From: Favolaschia claudopus | Lineage: Eukaryota > Basidiomycota > Agaricomycetes > Agaricales > Mycenaceae | DNA: 64,000 nucleotides | Assembly: GCA_037176885.1 (NCBI GenBank) | Contig: JAWWNJ010000044.1 | Span: 186,001-250,000 of the forward strand | Direction: 5' to 3' | In this document: positions 10,565-23,124 of the stretch, in pieces | How positions within the stretch are numbered: position 1 is the stretch's first letter | Layout of the letters: each line of letters starts with the position of its first letter | Made by a program: the position numbers and the translations under genes | The notes under the pieces: generated by a model | Seen by the model: only the letters and a program-made list of their open reading frames with translations | Told to the model about the DNA's origin: nothing | Databases searched by the model: none

Positions 10565-13500
10565 TTCCTCTGTCCCTTTCATTTCCACTAGGTATAATGG
10601 AATAAATTGCATATAAATTCAAATTCCACTACCTAGTACACGAAGTCCAAACTAGATAAAAATACCCAAGTCCTCGCGCCGCCTCCGACGTTACGGCGGC
10701 GACGTCGGCCGCTCCCTGCTGACTCCACATTCTCGAACTGCGAAGTCGTGTCAACGCATGCAACAAGAACAACGTGGAAGCTTACCACGCCGACTCGTTC
10801 CCGCGTTCCTAATAGAAAATCAAACAATGTAAAGATACTTGACTTCGTGGTCCCGCCGGCGACTATCAACCGCCGTGAGCGAAATATTGCAGTGGTCGAG
10901 AACTGCTAAGATATAACTGCGGGACAACGTCAGCGCAATTTGTGGAAACGAAGACAACATAAACATACTGGGGTTTCGTCGACGTCGCTCCCTTTGCGGA
11001 TCACAGGGTGAGGAGCCTGGAGAACATAGATCGGCGTGGCGCGCGCTGAGGAAACGGAGACATACCTTTCACAGCCATTGCGCCTAGAGAATGACGCTAG
11101 GTTAGATATCGCAACAACGAAACATGCTTGATGCACTTGCTGCGCAGAACCCACACTCAAGCCACGGGATAGGATGACAACGCTGCGCTAGAAAGAATTC
11201 TTCAGGCCGAGTATCCGAGCGCTTGGTGAGACTGACCTGTAGGAGGGTAGTTGTAGCACTTGTACCGATCCCATACCTGGCAAGATTCAGTAGAGAGCCC
11301 TCGAATTGAAGGTTCTGGGGACGCACGGCCTCGTTACAACTGTATATTGGCGCGCATTCAAACAATTGTAGGTGGCGGTCGTGTTGTTACTTTCGAGAAT
11401 GAGGCATAGCAAGAGGCGGCGGTACCTTGACGATGCTTAACAGTGAAAATCTTCATATCGACAGGGTTGAAGGGAACGGGGCGAAGGACAAGGGAGCGTC
11501 AGGGAGCGTATGGCGGATAGAGGTAAGCTTTTCAGGGTGGAATTAGACGAAGAAAGTATGAAGACAGATGGGCACGCACCTCAGAGGAAAGACCGCTGCC
11601 TGTAAGACACCACGCCGTTGATAGCGGTCCACAGGACACCCATTCAAGCCACCGCGAATTCCTCCTCTCGAACACTATCGCGGCACAAAAAAACGAATGT
11701 TGTCGCTGTCGTTGACATGAGCAACGTCGCTCGATGTTATCGGTTTCTTTGCTGGGTGGCCGAGTGACAGCAGATCTAGAGAAGAGGAAGAGAGAAGGTG
11801 AGAGAGGTAGAAGATGCCGTCGAGAGAGCAGCGGAGGAGCCGGGAAACGGTGGACAGCGACGAAAGCAAAAGGAGAGGGGAGATGGTGGTGGTACGAGTT
11901 CAAGATGCATTGACTCCGCTCGCCGTTCTCCCGCCTTTCACACGCTGATGCGGCGGTGTAGGACAAAGTCGCGTCAACAAAAAAAACGATGCCTATTTTC
12001 TCCTCAATTGTGAGTTTATTGCGATAAAGATAGAATTCTCATATGTGCAACCGCAGATATGAACAGATGGACCAGAATTGAGCATATTTGCCCATATCAG
12101 CCCAGACGGGATTCTCACTGGGAGCTTCCGTACATCCTTCTCCAAGTTTTTTCGCGATCTCCAACCATTTTCTTGTCCTTGGTTCTTCGAAATATAGCGG
12201 CAGCGCGACCAAAGGAGCTCAATGACGCTTCAGTCACCCTACACATCTCCCTGCCTCGAGCTCTGCCGTCTTCACTACTAGGCTAATATTGCGAATCATC
12301 AGAATCAACCAAGGCCTGTTACAAGGGAGCTGATGCCCCAAGACATAAGAGCTCTTGTATATGATCTAAGTGGGTGCGTGTACTCCGTTGTGGTTCTCGG
12401 CGTGGGTGCCTTGTGCCCCTTGTTACCCCTTCTCATTCTCAATCGCGCCACCGCTGGTGAAGCAGAAATCTTAAAAATCTCAAGATAGGCTCGTCCAAAT
12501 TCATCCAAGTATCAAGGTATGGTTCCAAACTCCAAAGGTTTTGGAGACATCGTTTGTCGGACCACCGGCGCATCGTGAGCTTGATCCGGCTGCAAGAGAT
12601 CAAACCATCGCTATCGCGTTAGGGTAAGTATGGAAAGTGTGAACAGGAAACTTACCTCGATTAGCCGTCTCAAGCCTGAGGGTCGTACCACTCGAAATCA
12701 AGACCCACAACAAGTCCCAGCACAGGGCAAGCAAGCGAATGAACATGTGCATCCAAGGGCCTCAGATTTGGGGGACAACCGATTGGGAATCTGGGACGGG
12801 ATTTCCACCAGTGCGCCTCCAGTCTACACCCGCATCTGCAGCCTTCCGCCTCTAATCGCGATTCGCGAACACCCGTGATCAGAATAGCCTTGCCTGTGCA
12901 GAGCATCTTCAGTGAAGAGTTCTGCTTGGATGATGTGCGGATGACCAACTGCTTGACCTGATACATAATTGGAACCTGATATAAAAAAGAAAATGATAAT
13001 TCTGCAATGCCTTGCTGCCTCCCGAAAAACCGAGACTTCAACAAGAGCTGCCGACGATAGAAGACGAACCGGATCCGCCGGACACCGACGAAGAATTGGA
13101 CGAGATTGGATAGGCGCATGGGCCGCGCGCAACTCCCCCTCGGCAAAATCGGTCATGGAACGCTGAATTCATATGACCCCTCCCCCACCTCCCCCCCACC
13201 CCTCCTTCCCCTTCCCGTACATACTTTCCTCTATGCACATGGTCTCTGTGGTCTATGCACCGCTACCCATTCTGCAACCCAAGGGCCAAAACTCTGAACC
13301 CGTTTCCACCACTCAGTGAGCCTACTTTACAACACCCGTCCGAATTCCTGCGCACACCCTTAATTATCTATTGCTCTCACGAGCACCGCGTCTTGGTAGC
13401 TGGTGTACTTGTTGCGGTATCCTATACTTTAAAACACAACTGGCACAGCATTGCGCCCAGAAACTTAGAGGGAAATACTAGGGAAATTTACCCTTGATTT

Positions 13501-13812
13501 ACCCCGTGACTTTCTGTCAAGGCCTGGGAATCCTTGCGGCGATGCGCGCCGGCGAGTGGCCTTGAAAGCAGCAAGTGAGTGCAGGTCAAATTTGAAACAT
13601 TCGAAAGGTCCTGAGTGGCGAAGGCACGAGTCCCACAGCGCGTATAAATGCAGATGCAACATTGCAAGCATTGAAGCAAACAAAAAACCTGCGATCAGAT
13701 GACCGAACCATCACCGAGGCGTGCGAAGAAAATGGCTGAATCGTTGGCATCCGATCGCCCAGATGACTACTGTAGTACTTATAAAGTCATAGGTCTGTAA
13801 GGAGTCGCTTCA
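10565..13812. other. Intergenic or CACTA 5' flank, no gene supported
   Basis: About 3.2 kb upstream of the Tnp2-type gene. Reverse-strand frames near 12.8-13.2 kb and 11.1-11.4 kb were examined and carry no recognisable motif. If the proposed CACTA termini are right, most of this stretch is the 5' non-coding part of that element. Confidence 0.35.
13177..13214 (-). other. Polypyrimidine tract with G-quadruplex potential on the reverse strand
   Basis: A C-rich run holds four or more tracts of C4 to C7 separated by 1-7 bases. The reverse strand therefore has G4-G7 runs that fit the quadruplex consensus. Confidence 0.6.
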
Positions 13813-16800
13813 ATGGCCTCATCCCTCGCCGATAGCACTCAGAGTGTCTGTCGGTGCATAAGGTGCTCAAAATTCTGCTACACTGACCCGGCTGGCATCA
13901 AATGCCGTGGCCAGCTCTTCGACCACCGTGGTTTGCGAAAGCACCGTGCTGAATCAGCCGCCCAAAGTCCAGTTTCCCGTTGTTGTCAATGTTCCGAATG
14001 CTCTCAGCTCGAATTTGTCGATCCTCAATCTGGGATTCGGTACACCGGCAGGCTTTTTCTTCGTGAAGACTTCAATGCGCACCAACAGCTGCTACGACGC
14101 CAAGACCATGCATCGCAGCTGCTTGGCCCAATGGATACGGATGACATCGAGATTCATCCACGCGAAGGCCCATCATTGGACTCGAATGGCTCGAATTTAG
14201 AGCAGGACGATCAGGACTCCGATACGTCTTCGAATCTAGATCGGGATATCTATGGCAATTCCTACAATGACGATTTTTGCGTGAAACTTCGCGCCCATAT
14301 CGAGCGGCTCGCCGCCTGGGAGGACGTTAGAGAAAGTCTTGCAAGCACATCCTTCGTGTTTGTCGGACCGGATCCCGAGCAGGACGGTAGCGGTGTGCTT
14401 GACCCGAATTGTGATAATCTCGCCCTCTCCTATCAGAAATTTCTCGATGAATGTAGTACTCTCATCAAGGAAGGGGCCAATAGTCACACCGCCCGCCATC
14501 GCCTACTCTCCGAAATTGCCACGCGTAACTGGAAACCGGTTTCTGAGGAGTTCGACCAGTTGAAAGAGGCGAGGTTCAAACAACAAGAGGAGGTCAACCT
14601 GGTTCACGTTGGTAAGCCCCATGGTTTCTAACCCTAAGTTCAATGGTCCCAACTATTCCTCCAGATCCACCCCAACGTATACAAAACTGGGATCCTGTGC
14701 AATTTCTTGCCATCCTTCTCAGCTCTACGTTGAACGTGATGGGGCAGCTTTCCATCCCTCGTTCAGCTTTCTTGCTATCTATGCTCCGTCTGGTTCTGCT
14801 TAGCGCTTTCAACTCCTTCAATATGTCTGGCCCAGACGTAGATGCGGTCCTCAAGGGCATACCATCCGACGTGCGCACAGGTATTCAGAGGCTAGACATC
14901 GACCCTGAAACTAGGACCTATGCATGCTGCCCAAAATGTTATGCACTCTACGATATTCCCCATCCCGGGGAACCTGCTGGCACGCGCATCTGTAGGAATC
15001 AACGGTTTGCGGACGAACGAGAATGTGGACGCAACCTCTTCCATACAGAAAACGGGCGGTCCGTTCCTACTCGCCAGTATCTTTACCAAGATCTCAGACT
15101 GTGGCTGAAGCGGCTCTATTCACGTCCTGACATTGAGGACCTGCTAGATCGCCACATTGATGTTGAAACAGAACCCACCGATTTGAAAGACATATGGGAC
15201 GGATCTGTGCTCCGGAACTTCAAGGGACCGGACGGCAAGAAACATTTTCTAGATGGGGATGGCGAGGGGAGGCTGGTGTTTGGCATTAATCAGGATGGAG
15301 CAAATCCATATGGAAATCGTACTGCAGGCAAAAAAGTATCAGTTGGACCGATATATTTGGTCTGCCTGAATCTTCCTCCAAAGGTTTGCAACCTAGCTTG
15401 TGTTTCTTCCTTGAATTCTTCCTCGAGCTGATTCTCTATACAAGATACGCTATCGGGTTGAGAACATTTTCCTGGTGGGCATTATTCCGGGGCCACGGGA
15501 ACCATCAGGGGCTCAAATTAACCATCTCCTCCGCCCTCTTGTTGATGATTTGGAAGAAGCATGGGAGCATGGTTTTTTCCTCACTCGCACTCACAACCGC
15601 CCTGTAGGTCTACGTGTTCGCTGCGCCCTCGTACCTATCATCGCGGATTTGCCTGCAGCTAGACAGCTTTCTGGGTTGGGTTCATTCCGAAGTACTGATT
15701 GGTGCTCCGAGTGTTACTTACCAATTCAGGATCGGAACAATCTCGATAAATTGTCTTGGGTATCCAGGACTTGGGCCGAACATCGAGAGTACGCGAAGCA
15801 GTGGTGCTTATGTTCCTCCCAGGCAGCACGTGACAAGGAATACGAGTCTCACCATGTGCGGTATTCGGAGCTTCTTCGACTGCCCTATTGGGACCCCACG
15901 ACCTTCGTAACAATCGATACGATGCACGCATTTTACCTTGGACTTTTCCAACGGCATATTCGGACAATTTGGGGCATGGACGTCGAAATTGATGACGGTC
16001 TAGATAAATCATCTCAACGCACTAACTATGTGCCTACTAGCGAGGAGATTCAGGCTGTTCGTGTTGAGCTTCAGGTCAACCCCAACGCCGCACAGAGTTT
16101 GGCAAAAATCTCGACCACCGTGCTTGCTGCTATGTGCCGTGACAATAAACTACGGTATAGCGGTTCAAAAAAGACCCTGTTCTTCACATTGAGAGATCAT
16201 GTGAGTTGGAAACCCCTTTCCCACTGACAGCTGCTCACCATTCATGTGTAGTTTGCATCGCATCTGCCCGACAATACTGTTGATGTAGGGCTTGGTGTCC
16301 CCGGGCCCGAGGTGCAGGTTGAGAGGGTCGAACCTGCACCCAAACCTTCTGAGCATCAGGTGGCGTTCGAAACGGATACAAAGGCGGCTCTGGGTCAGCG
16401 GCCTTTACCTTTTCTGGTGGAGATCTGTGTACAGGTTCTAGGAGGCACTGTGGATCTCTATAAAACTCGGAAGCCCGCCGCTCTTGTCCATATGTTACAG
16501 GAACAGGTATTCCACTCCCTCATCTAAGTACTTGTATTGACTTTGTGGCCAGCGGAAAAGGCTGTCTTTGGTCGACGAGAAAACTGGAAGGCTTTTGAAG
16601 CACTCCGCACCACCTGTTGCTACACCAAAGCTCCGTAAGAAGTCAACCACGGTCCTCCTAGGCCGCAAAGTTCTCGCAGAGATTTCTTCAGATATGCGCC
16701 GTCGCTCCCTGCCAGCCTACGTTGGGCGTGCACCTCGTCATCCCGGAAGAGCCATGTGGGGCAAGTTTACTGCGGATGAGTGGAAAACGTTCTGTATCTA

Positions 16801-17898
16801 CCACCTTCCCTTCACCCTGACACGCCTATGGGGTGCCTACAAAGACAGCGAAAATCCGGAACATCTTCGAAAGTACGAGATGCTCCAAAACTTCCTCTCG
16901 CTGGTGAGCGCCGTCAAGTTGGCGACGTCGCCCATCATCACCCCCACGACGATCCCGGAATACGATGCAACTATATTTTCGTACCTTTCGGAGTTGCTGA
17001 AGCTATATCCTGGTGCCCAGATTGAATCATATCAGCACCTATCCATGCACTTCGGAGATCATTTGAAGCGTTGGGGACCGACCAGGGCTTGGCGTTGTTT
17101 TGCCTTTGAGAGATACAATGGGCTGCTCCAGAAAATAAACACGTCAAAAAAATTCGGTGCGGCTTAGGTCAATCTCTCGTCTGATATATCTACTCACTTT
17201 ACATAGGAGATATGGAAGCCACTCTGCTCAGGACCTTTTGCCGGAGACAAAATTTGACCGCCCTCTATAATCCTTCTATTCTACCTTCAGAGTTCTCCGG
17301 AGCTTCCGTGGCCTTCCAGCGTCACTGGTCTCGTGACAATCGAGGTACATGGGCGGGAGACACTGGTATGAGGGCATACAATGAGATGCTGGACGTTTCA
17401 TCGCCCACAACACTCAAGGACAACCTGCTGGACGGCGTTACCACCTGGATCTCAAAAAATGACCCGAATGCTATTCCTGAAGCTACCGCACGATTTGCCA
17501 ACGAGATCTCCTTACCGATGAAATTTGTTGTGCGCCCCAAGGGTATGAAAAAAAAGCGCCTCGACCCATATTCCACTGTGATTACAGCGGACAATCGGGT
17601 CGGAATTGTGCGCAGCCTATTTTTTCACACCAGGAAGCAGGGGGAGCTTGTCAAGGAGGATTTCTTTGCTCAGGTGGAATGTCTGCAGGAGTTGTCCACC
17701 GATCACGCATCCCAAGACCATTTTCGCGAAACAGAACTTGCAGCTGGCCGAATTGTTTATTTCCACCGCCAAAATGATGCGGTTTACTCCCTCTCTCAAC
17801 TCACACACTGTATTTTGACACGCATCAATCTACCCGCCACGACCCATGTTGTTCATCATGCCCTTCCTGTCATTTCTGACTTGGTATTCGAACTCTAG
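13813..17898 (+). CDS. CACTA/EnSpm Tnp2-type transposase, six exons
   Basis: Exons join in phase: 13813-14611, 14666-15382, 15442-16200, 16253-16506, 16553-17156 and 17207-17898 (boundaries within a base or two), giving about 1,270 residues. The N-terminus has two tandem Cys-rich modules (CRCIRCSKFCYTDPAGIKC and CCQCSECSQ), and a third zinc-ribbon-like motif (CCPKC with a later CGRNLF) follows in exon 2. The core text FLVGIIPGPREPSGAQINH, DLPAARQLSGLGSF, LRLPYWDPTTF and TIDTMHAFYLGL is the Agaricomycete Tnp2-like transposase signature. The C-terminal part (FHLPFTLTRLW-like, ERYNGLLQKIN, GDMEATLLRTFCR) matches the domain that follows Tnp2. No internal stop was found, so it may be a recent copy. 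The true 3' end may lie in a further exon, because splicing at 17883 to an acceptor near 17932 would continue as IIEPDLNGEED. Confidence 0.8.
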
Positions 17899-18771
17899 TT
17901 TTTCAGGTTAGCTAACACTGACCCGACTCTAGATCATTGAACCTGACTTGAACGGTGAAGAAGATCGTGAGGCTTGTAAGTTTCATTTTTTTTCCAAAAG
18001 CCAGGGAAACTTACTTTTGAAGGACATGATTTCCCACTGTCGGTGTGCAGCTCCCATTTCCGTCCGGATATCCGAGTCTCCTTGAGCTTATGAACTAGAA
18101 CTTTGATCCTGTGTACCATTTTTTGTATACCCAGATATCCTAACGTCTAAAAAGTTTATTTTGCCAAAAATATATTCGTCCCATGATACAATCGGAGAAC
18201 CCGTCGACCAAATTTACGACACTGACACCAAACCCTCCCCAAGTACGACAGAAAGCAAGTACTTTCTCGCACATGACTGTTGCTTGTTACGAAGCTTTCG
18301 ATGGAGCCTGGGCGCTAACACCCATTATCGCTCTCTCTGAGGCTGTCGCTCGCATGAACGTTGCACGGTCGTCGCAGCTGCGGGAAGTCGTTCCGGAATC
18401 GACGAATCAAGAATTAAGTCTGGTAGTGTTCGTGATGAACTCTTGTCACGATCCTTCCTGTTTCTTTGCTTTGCAGTTGCCCCATGATTGTGTATCCCAT
18501 AGCTATAGAGTGCTGGGGTGTACTTGGGGTGTACTGAATCTGGGGTGTACTGAATCGTCACTCGACGGCGTAGTCTCTCGAAGACAGACGCTATAACAAT
18601 TCGCTCGTAAGTACCTCACAAGCTATATGGACGGCGATTGCCCTGTGGGATGTGGAATTCAGGTGCAAGTGATGGCTTACATAGTCAGAACTTATATAGC
18701 TTGCTACATTCTAGCGCGTAGAAGAAAGGTACACAGCTACAGACAGATAGGTTGTAGGGGAAATTTCGGGT
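17899..18771. other. No gene supported
   Basis: Contains a possible last transposase exon near 17932-17980. A small tandem pair (ctggggtgtactgaat) lies near 18512-18555. No other coding support was seen. Confidence 0.35.
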
Positions 18772-19762
18772 TTAGTGTCCGCCGGATCCAACCATCAATT
18801 CCCGCATTCTTTTACAACCGCTGGATAAGCCATGCAGAACTTCGCGGAACGCAGCCCTGTTCGGAGTTTGCGAAGTGGAGGCGAAGGTGTGGAGGATCTG
18901 ACTGTTAGTCTCCAAAGCCTTTAAATGGGCCTGGAGGTTCCAAATCAGTTTGTGAATGGTCCGAGTATGGACTCGCGCAGAAGAAAGAGCCTGAAGATGC
19001 GTCCGGGCGTCGACCAGGAGGTTCTGCTTTCCCCCTAAACGGAACCAAAATTTGGAGAGGTGATCGATTTCTCGTTCGGTAACACGCCTCGATTCTGTGA
19101 GAAGCAGTTTCGTGGAGGAGAGATGATAGTCCAGCGTCGCCATGCACCCCGAGGTTTGATTACCAGAATTCAGGATGTCGTGAATATAAAGATCAAAGAG
19201 GCGCAGGGGCCGACGCAGCCCTTGTACCACCTCGCTATGCGAGCGAAGGGAAAATAGGCTTTTCCGATTCATGGTTGATAGCGTGAACACCGTCGAGTCA
19301 ACCACACTTCACAGAGAAAGGGTAAGCAGCAATAGGAAAAATAGTCATTCCAGCTTACAGATTGAGGGCTGCGGACATTTGAGACGAATACTTGTGAATT
19401 TCATCCTTGCAGGCTGAGCCCGCAGCCGACATGAATCCCAACTGAGCGCCCAGACGAGCTTGGTCACCACGCTCGAAGCTACGTTGGTCGAGGACACCGG
19501 CTAGATCCTCCAAAGCCGCCAGCAGCTTATGGACATCCGTGATCATGGCGGGTGAAAGCTTTTTGACGCTCTCGGTCGTAGTCACATTGATACCGCTACC
19601 CCATCCGTAAGGCGTTCTGACGATTCTGCACAAGTCGGTATCAGAGACAACCGGGAGAAGGGTGCACGCGGGGGCAAGAATCAAAACGTTGAGAGAGATG
19701 CAGATCGGAATCAACCAGAGGAATTTGCGCAGAAGATTCACTAGATAGGCGCGGTAATGCAT
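18772..19762 (-). CDS. Membrane-anchored hypothetical protein, two exons, 312 aa
   Basis: Exon 1 (19359-19762, ATG at 19762) and exon 2 (18772-19306) join in phase across a 52-base GT-AG intron. Residues about 12-38 (FLWLIPICISLNVLILAPA and following) form one strong hydrophobic segment behind a basic start, so a signal anchor is likely. The rest is soluble and helix-rich: KKLSPAMITDVHKLLAALE and SFERGDQARLGAQLGFM in exon 1, and several amphipathic Leu-rich helices in exon 2. No catalytic motif was recognised. The coherent splice and continuous helical pattern support a real gene of unknown function, probably exposed on one side of an internal membrane. Confidence 0.6.
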
Positions 19763-21592
19763 GGAGGGGGGAGAGGGGGATAACTTGAAGAATGGTTGGT
19801 CCAAACCATCCGCAGGTTTATAGAGGGCGCCAAAACAAAGTAAGCGATTGTTCAATGAAGAGGATTCCAAAGCATCGAAGGAGGTTAAAGGAGCGTATAT
19901 TGTGCTTCGGCATGGGACAAAGATGGCTTTTCCAAGAGCTCCAAAGACACCTTTGATTACTTATTGTTTGAGCCTTGCCGATTTGCCGATGATCAGCCGA
20001 TCGTATGTACCCGAAGATTCGGCCGAAAGCCCGAATCATGGGTCGAAATTTGGGTTACAGGCTGTAAACTATGAAGCTCCGAATTCGTCGCAAGAAACCT
20101 TGCTTGGGGATTCATCATAAACTGTACACCGGACGCCATAGTGGCAGTTTTTCCCTGTGCGATGTAAATAGATTTTGAAGTGGTTAGGTTGCGAGCTGCG
20201 ACTAAGATACCGAAAAAGAGAATTGAGTTTATTGAAAAAGAGAGATGTGTGGCGGTCCGTCGTTCCAATATGAGCAGTATATTCGGCCAAAAGAATCCCA
20301 AAATCTTGTGTCGACAGGCACCGGCTACTTTGCATCCTCCGACACGAACTACACCCGTGCTTCAAACAACTGGTCCCTCTGCTGAAATCACGCCTGTGTC
20401 ACATCGACGCCATTCTGGACCCCGCCCGAAGCTGCTGTCTTCCACACAAATTCTCCTAAACTGGCTCCACATCAAACGGTGGGACCTGCGATTTGCTCTT
20501 CTCTATCTTCGTCATCGCTCCGTCAACATTGAACCTCGATTGGTGTAGTCTCGACCGTCTGGCGGCGTGTTGGGGCTGAATCGTCTTGATGATGGGCAGT
20601 TCTCGTGTTCGGAGTCAGACAAATAAACACCTAGATTGGCTAAGTTCTTGGAATTTGAACATAGGATGAGCGTGAGCTGAGTATACACAAATCAGAGCGC
20701 ACTGTTGCCACAAACCATCCAGAATCTCATTCTGCACCACCTCATCTGCCCTATCACCATGACCTCCCTTCTTCTTGACCCCCCGCGTTCCCGTCATGCA
20801 TCCCGTGTGCTGTTACTGTGACAGCGCTGCGAGGTGCACGTAGGGGCACGAGACGACGATCGGGATGCCGAAGCCGAGCACGCCGCACGGATACGGATGC
20901 GGTGACGGTGTCGAGTTCGGTGATGGTCCTCATGGGTGTCGGCAAGGATCGTTGTGATGTTTTCTCTGCGCAAGCGCTACGGAGGACGGGCTGACGGCGA
21001 TGGAAGGTGCCTCGGGAGCGGTGTCGAGGTATTGATGACCTCGCGTAACGGAGACGCGACGACAGAGTTGCGTGCAGGCCTTCATTTTCCGTACGAGTGC
21101 AACGTTTCCGTTATCCATTATATAGCATGAACACCGAAGATGTTATGACCTCCCAGAACCGTTTCAACTTTCCATTGAAAGATATTGGTTTTGTTCGTTG
21201 AGACTTGGTTGAGACCGTGTGAAATAGAAAGACACAGCAGTTGAGTGTGCGGTAGACAGAGCAATCCAGGAAAGTCACAAAATCGCGACCATAGCATGAG
21301 ATGTCCTGAGCAGGGAGCGCGGGTAAGCATTGAGTATTGAATATTGAGCGTTAACGTTGAGTGCTTGAAGTTGCTTGATAATTCGGACCGCACATGATGA
21401 GGCATACTGATGGTTTCTGACTCTGAGGCCACAAGCTTTAGCTCCCTGACCGAACGGAGGGAGGTTGGCGAGCGCAATGCGCATCGGCTCGCAACGTCGT
21501 GAGAAGGTCCCGAAGTCACATGAAACGCATGTGACTCATCAATTCTGATGGTCTGGTAAGAGCTGGTAAGGGTAATTATAACAAGCTTAAGC
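19763..21592. other. Intergenic, no gene seen
   Basis: Frames on both strands are short or have atypical composition. Nothing repeated was identified. Confidence 0.35.
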
Positions 21593-21690
21593 ACCCCGCC
21601 TTCGGCAGGGACGGCTCGCTGCGCTCGCGTCCCTACCTACGGGGGGTACACAGCTTGTCGGGGCTCCGCCCCAAACCCCGGGGTTTATAG
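21593..21690. repeat. GC-rich hairpin cluster
   Basis: Several adjacent palindromes lie in about 100 bases: CCCCGC against GCGGGG-like arms, AGGGACG with CGTCCCT (21607-21634), GGGGCTCCGCCCC (about 21660-21672) and ACCCCGGGGT. A second palindromic block follows at 21722-21775. Such clusters resemble mobile GC clusters of organelle DNA or ends of Helitron-like elements. The origin is unknown. Confidence 0.55.
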
Positions 21691-21721
21691 AAGGGATTTT
21701 TTTTCTGCTGGACTGCGTGCC

Positions 21722-21775
21722 CTCGGCGCCGCACTACCGCTCGCTGCACTCGCGGTGCGCGGCGCCGTCGGGAAG
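21722..21775. repeat. Second GC-rich inverted repeat
   Basis: The arms GGCGCCGCAC and GTGCGCGGCGCC enclose an internal CGCTCGCTGCACTCGCG. It sits 30 bases after the first cluster. Confidence 0.5.
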
Positions 21776-22116
21776 GTTCGTGGGAACCGGGAGCAACATC
21801 TCGACAGTCGGCAGCGACATCTCGACATGGTCCCGTGGTTTCGTGTCAAAGTCATGTTACTTTTCACGTGAGCTGATCCTTGTGTTTTCATGTATAGGAT
21901 ACCGCAACCCAACCGCCATGGCATACGGACCCGGCGATGCAGTTGCACCTTACTAGCTAGCTTAAGCTTCACCGCTAGATTTCTCTTAAACAACCTTGAA
22001 ATGGGATGCTCTAAAAGATAGAGTAAGTTTGTGTCAGGTTACTGTCCTCATTCATGTTCTTTCTTTCTATATATATTTGAATCCACCATTGTTCGCTCTC
22101 TCAAGCCGCCACCTTC

Positions 22117-22886
22117 ATGGACTTCCCGACGTACGTCTAGATGTGTTCTCTTCTCTCTCGTACCTACCTAGCTCTCTCAAACTCCGCAGACTTTTATTTT
22201 CTTCGTATCACGTCGAAATCTCTGTGGATATTACCCTTCAGCAGCAACAGGTCCCTGGAATCGGAATTCCCGGCAAGGTTTTAGTGGCACAGATTACAGA
22301 GAAGCTAGGTTAGCCGATGATGCTCGTCCCCGGGCTAGTGTTTTGTAAGAATTGCGAAGCTTATAATGATTTCCGTAGCGGTTATAATGGTCGGCGCGCT
22401 GGGTCATGAACAACCATTGCTCTCTCTGGTGGACTGGCGTGCTCCTTCTTATGAGGTGCAGCCTGTATGTCTGTCTTCTTCTATATGCACATTGTCTTCA
22501 CGCAACTTCAGGCTTCGTCTTCTGTCCTCTTCCATTTCGCCAACATCCAACCTGTCGGCACTTTGAGCCACTCCATAGGTATCGGCGAGCCCTGCTCATT
22601 TAGTGTCCGAGTGGCATTGGATCAAACCACCTTCTGGAAGTTTGCTTATCTGGTCGTGAAGCCTTTAGCTCCCAGTCCAGATATTGTTGCGGAGGTGCAG
22701 ACCAATTTGGCCCACATTGGCCAGATGCTTGAATATTTCAAGTTCCACAACGGTCAAGACGATCTCACGCAGGACAATGGCCCAGTAGCCGCAGTAGCCG
22801 CAGTTGAAGGAGAAGCGCCCCCTGACTATCGTGCTATAGGTGAGCAGCTTCTATTTCACATTGGCGTGAATGACGGAGTTACATAG
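22117..22886 (+). CDS. Hypothetical spliced gene
   Basis: An ATG at 22117 (MDFPT) splices at 22131/22190 into an exon reading SYHVEISVDITLQQQQ and VPGIGIPGKVLVAQI (22190-22308). A last block from 22512 reads VLFHFANIQPVGTL, then WKFAYLVVKPLAP and VQTNLAHIGQMLEYF, to a stop at 22886. The middle exons (VFCKNCEAYN and VDWRAPSYEVQP) are seen, but I could not phase them with certainty, so a frameshift may exist. No family was recognised. The beta-rich pattern of the second exon and the Cys-x-x-Cys suggest a small folded domain. Confidence 0.4.
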
Positions 22887-23124
22887 ACCAAGCGGACAAG
22901 TAATAACTATACGCATTTATCTTGCTACCTTGTGCAGTATCTGAGTGCAGACTATGGTACCCTTGCGCTTGGGTATTTCAAAGCCTCGATCTGTCCAGTT
23001 TGATACTTGGAATTTTTGTCCTGTACTTATACAACGATCGAAATTTGCGTCCCCCGTACCCCCGTATACGTAAGTCTAAATTGTGAAATTTCGAAACACA
23101 AAAATCTTTGTAATCGGGGACCGG

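Larger units (their letters stand above)
10627..18428 (+). mobile_element. Tentative boundaries of a CACTA (EnSpm) element
   Basis: The transposase at 13813-17898 needs CACTA termini. CACTACC at 10627-10633 and its complement GGTAGTG at 18422-18428 are flanked by the same trinucleotide, TTC (10624-10626 and 18429-18431), as expected for the 3 bp duplication of this superfamily. Only 7 bp of terminal match is visible, so chance is a real alternative. The ends are a hypothesis, while the transposase call is firmer. Confidence 0.3.

Noticed and set aside
20180..20548. 122-codon forward open frame
   Set aside because: No motif, basic low-information sequence and no supporting splice or start context.
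21118..21594. 158-codon reverse open frame
   Set aside because: Ser/Leu-rich with no domain, ending at the GC hairpin cluster. Judged non-coding.
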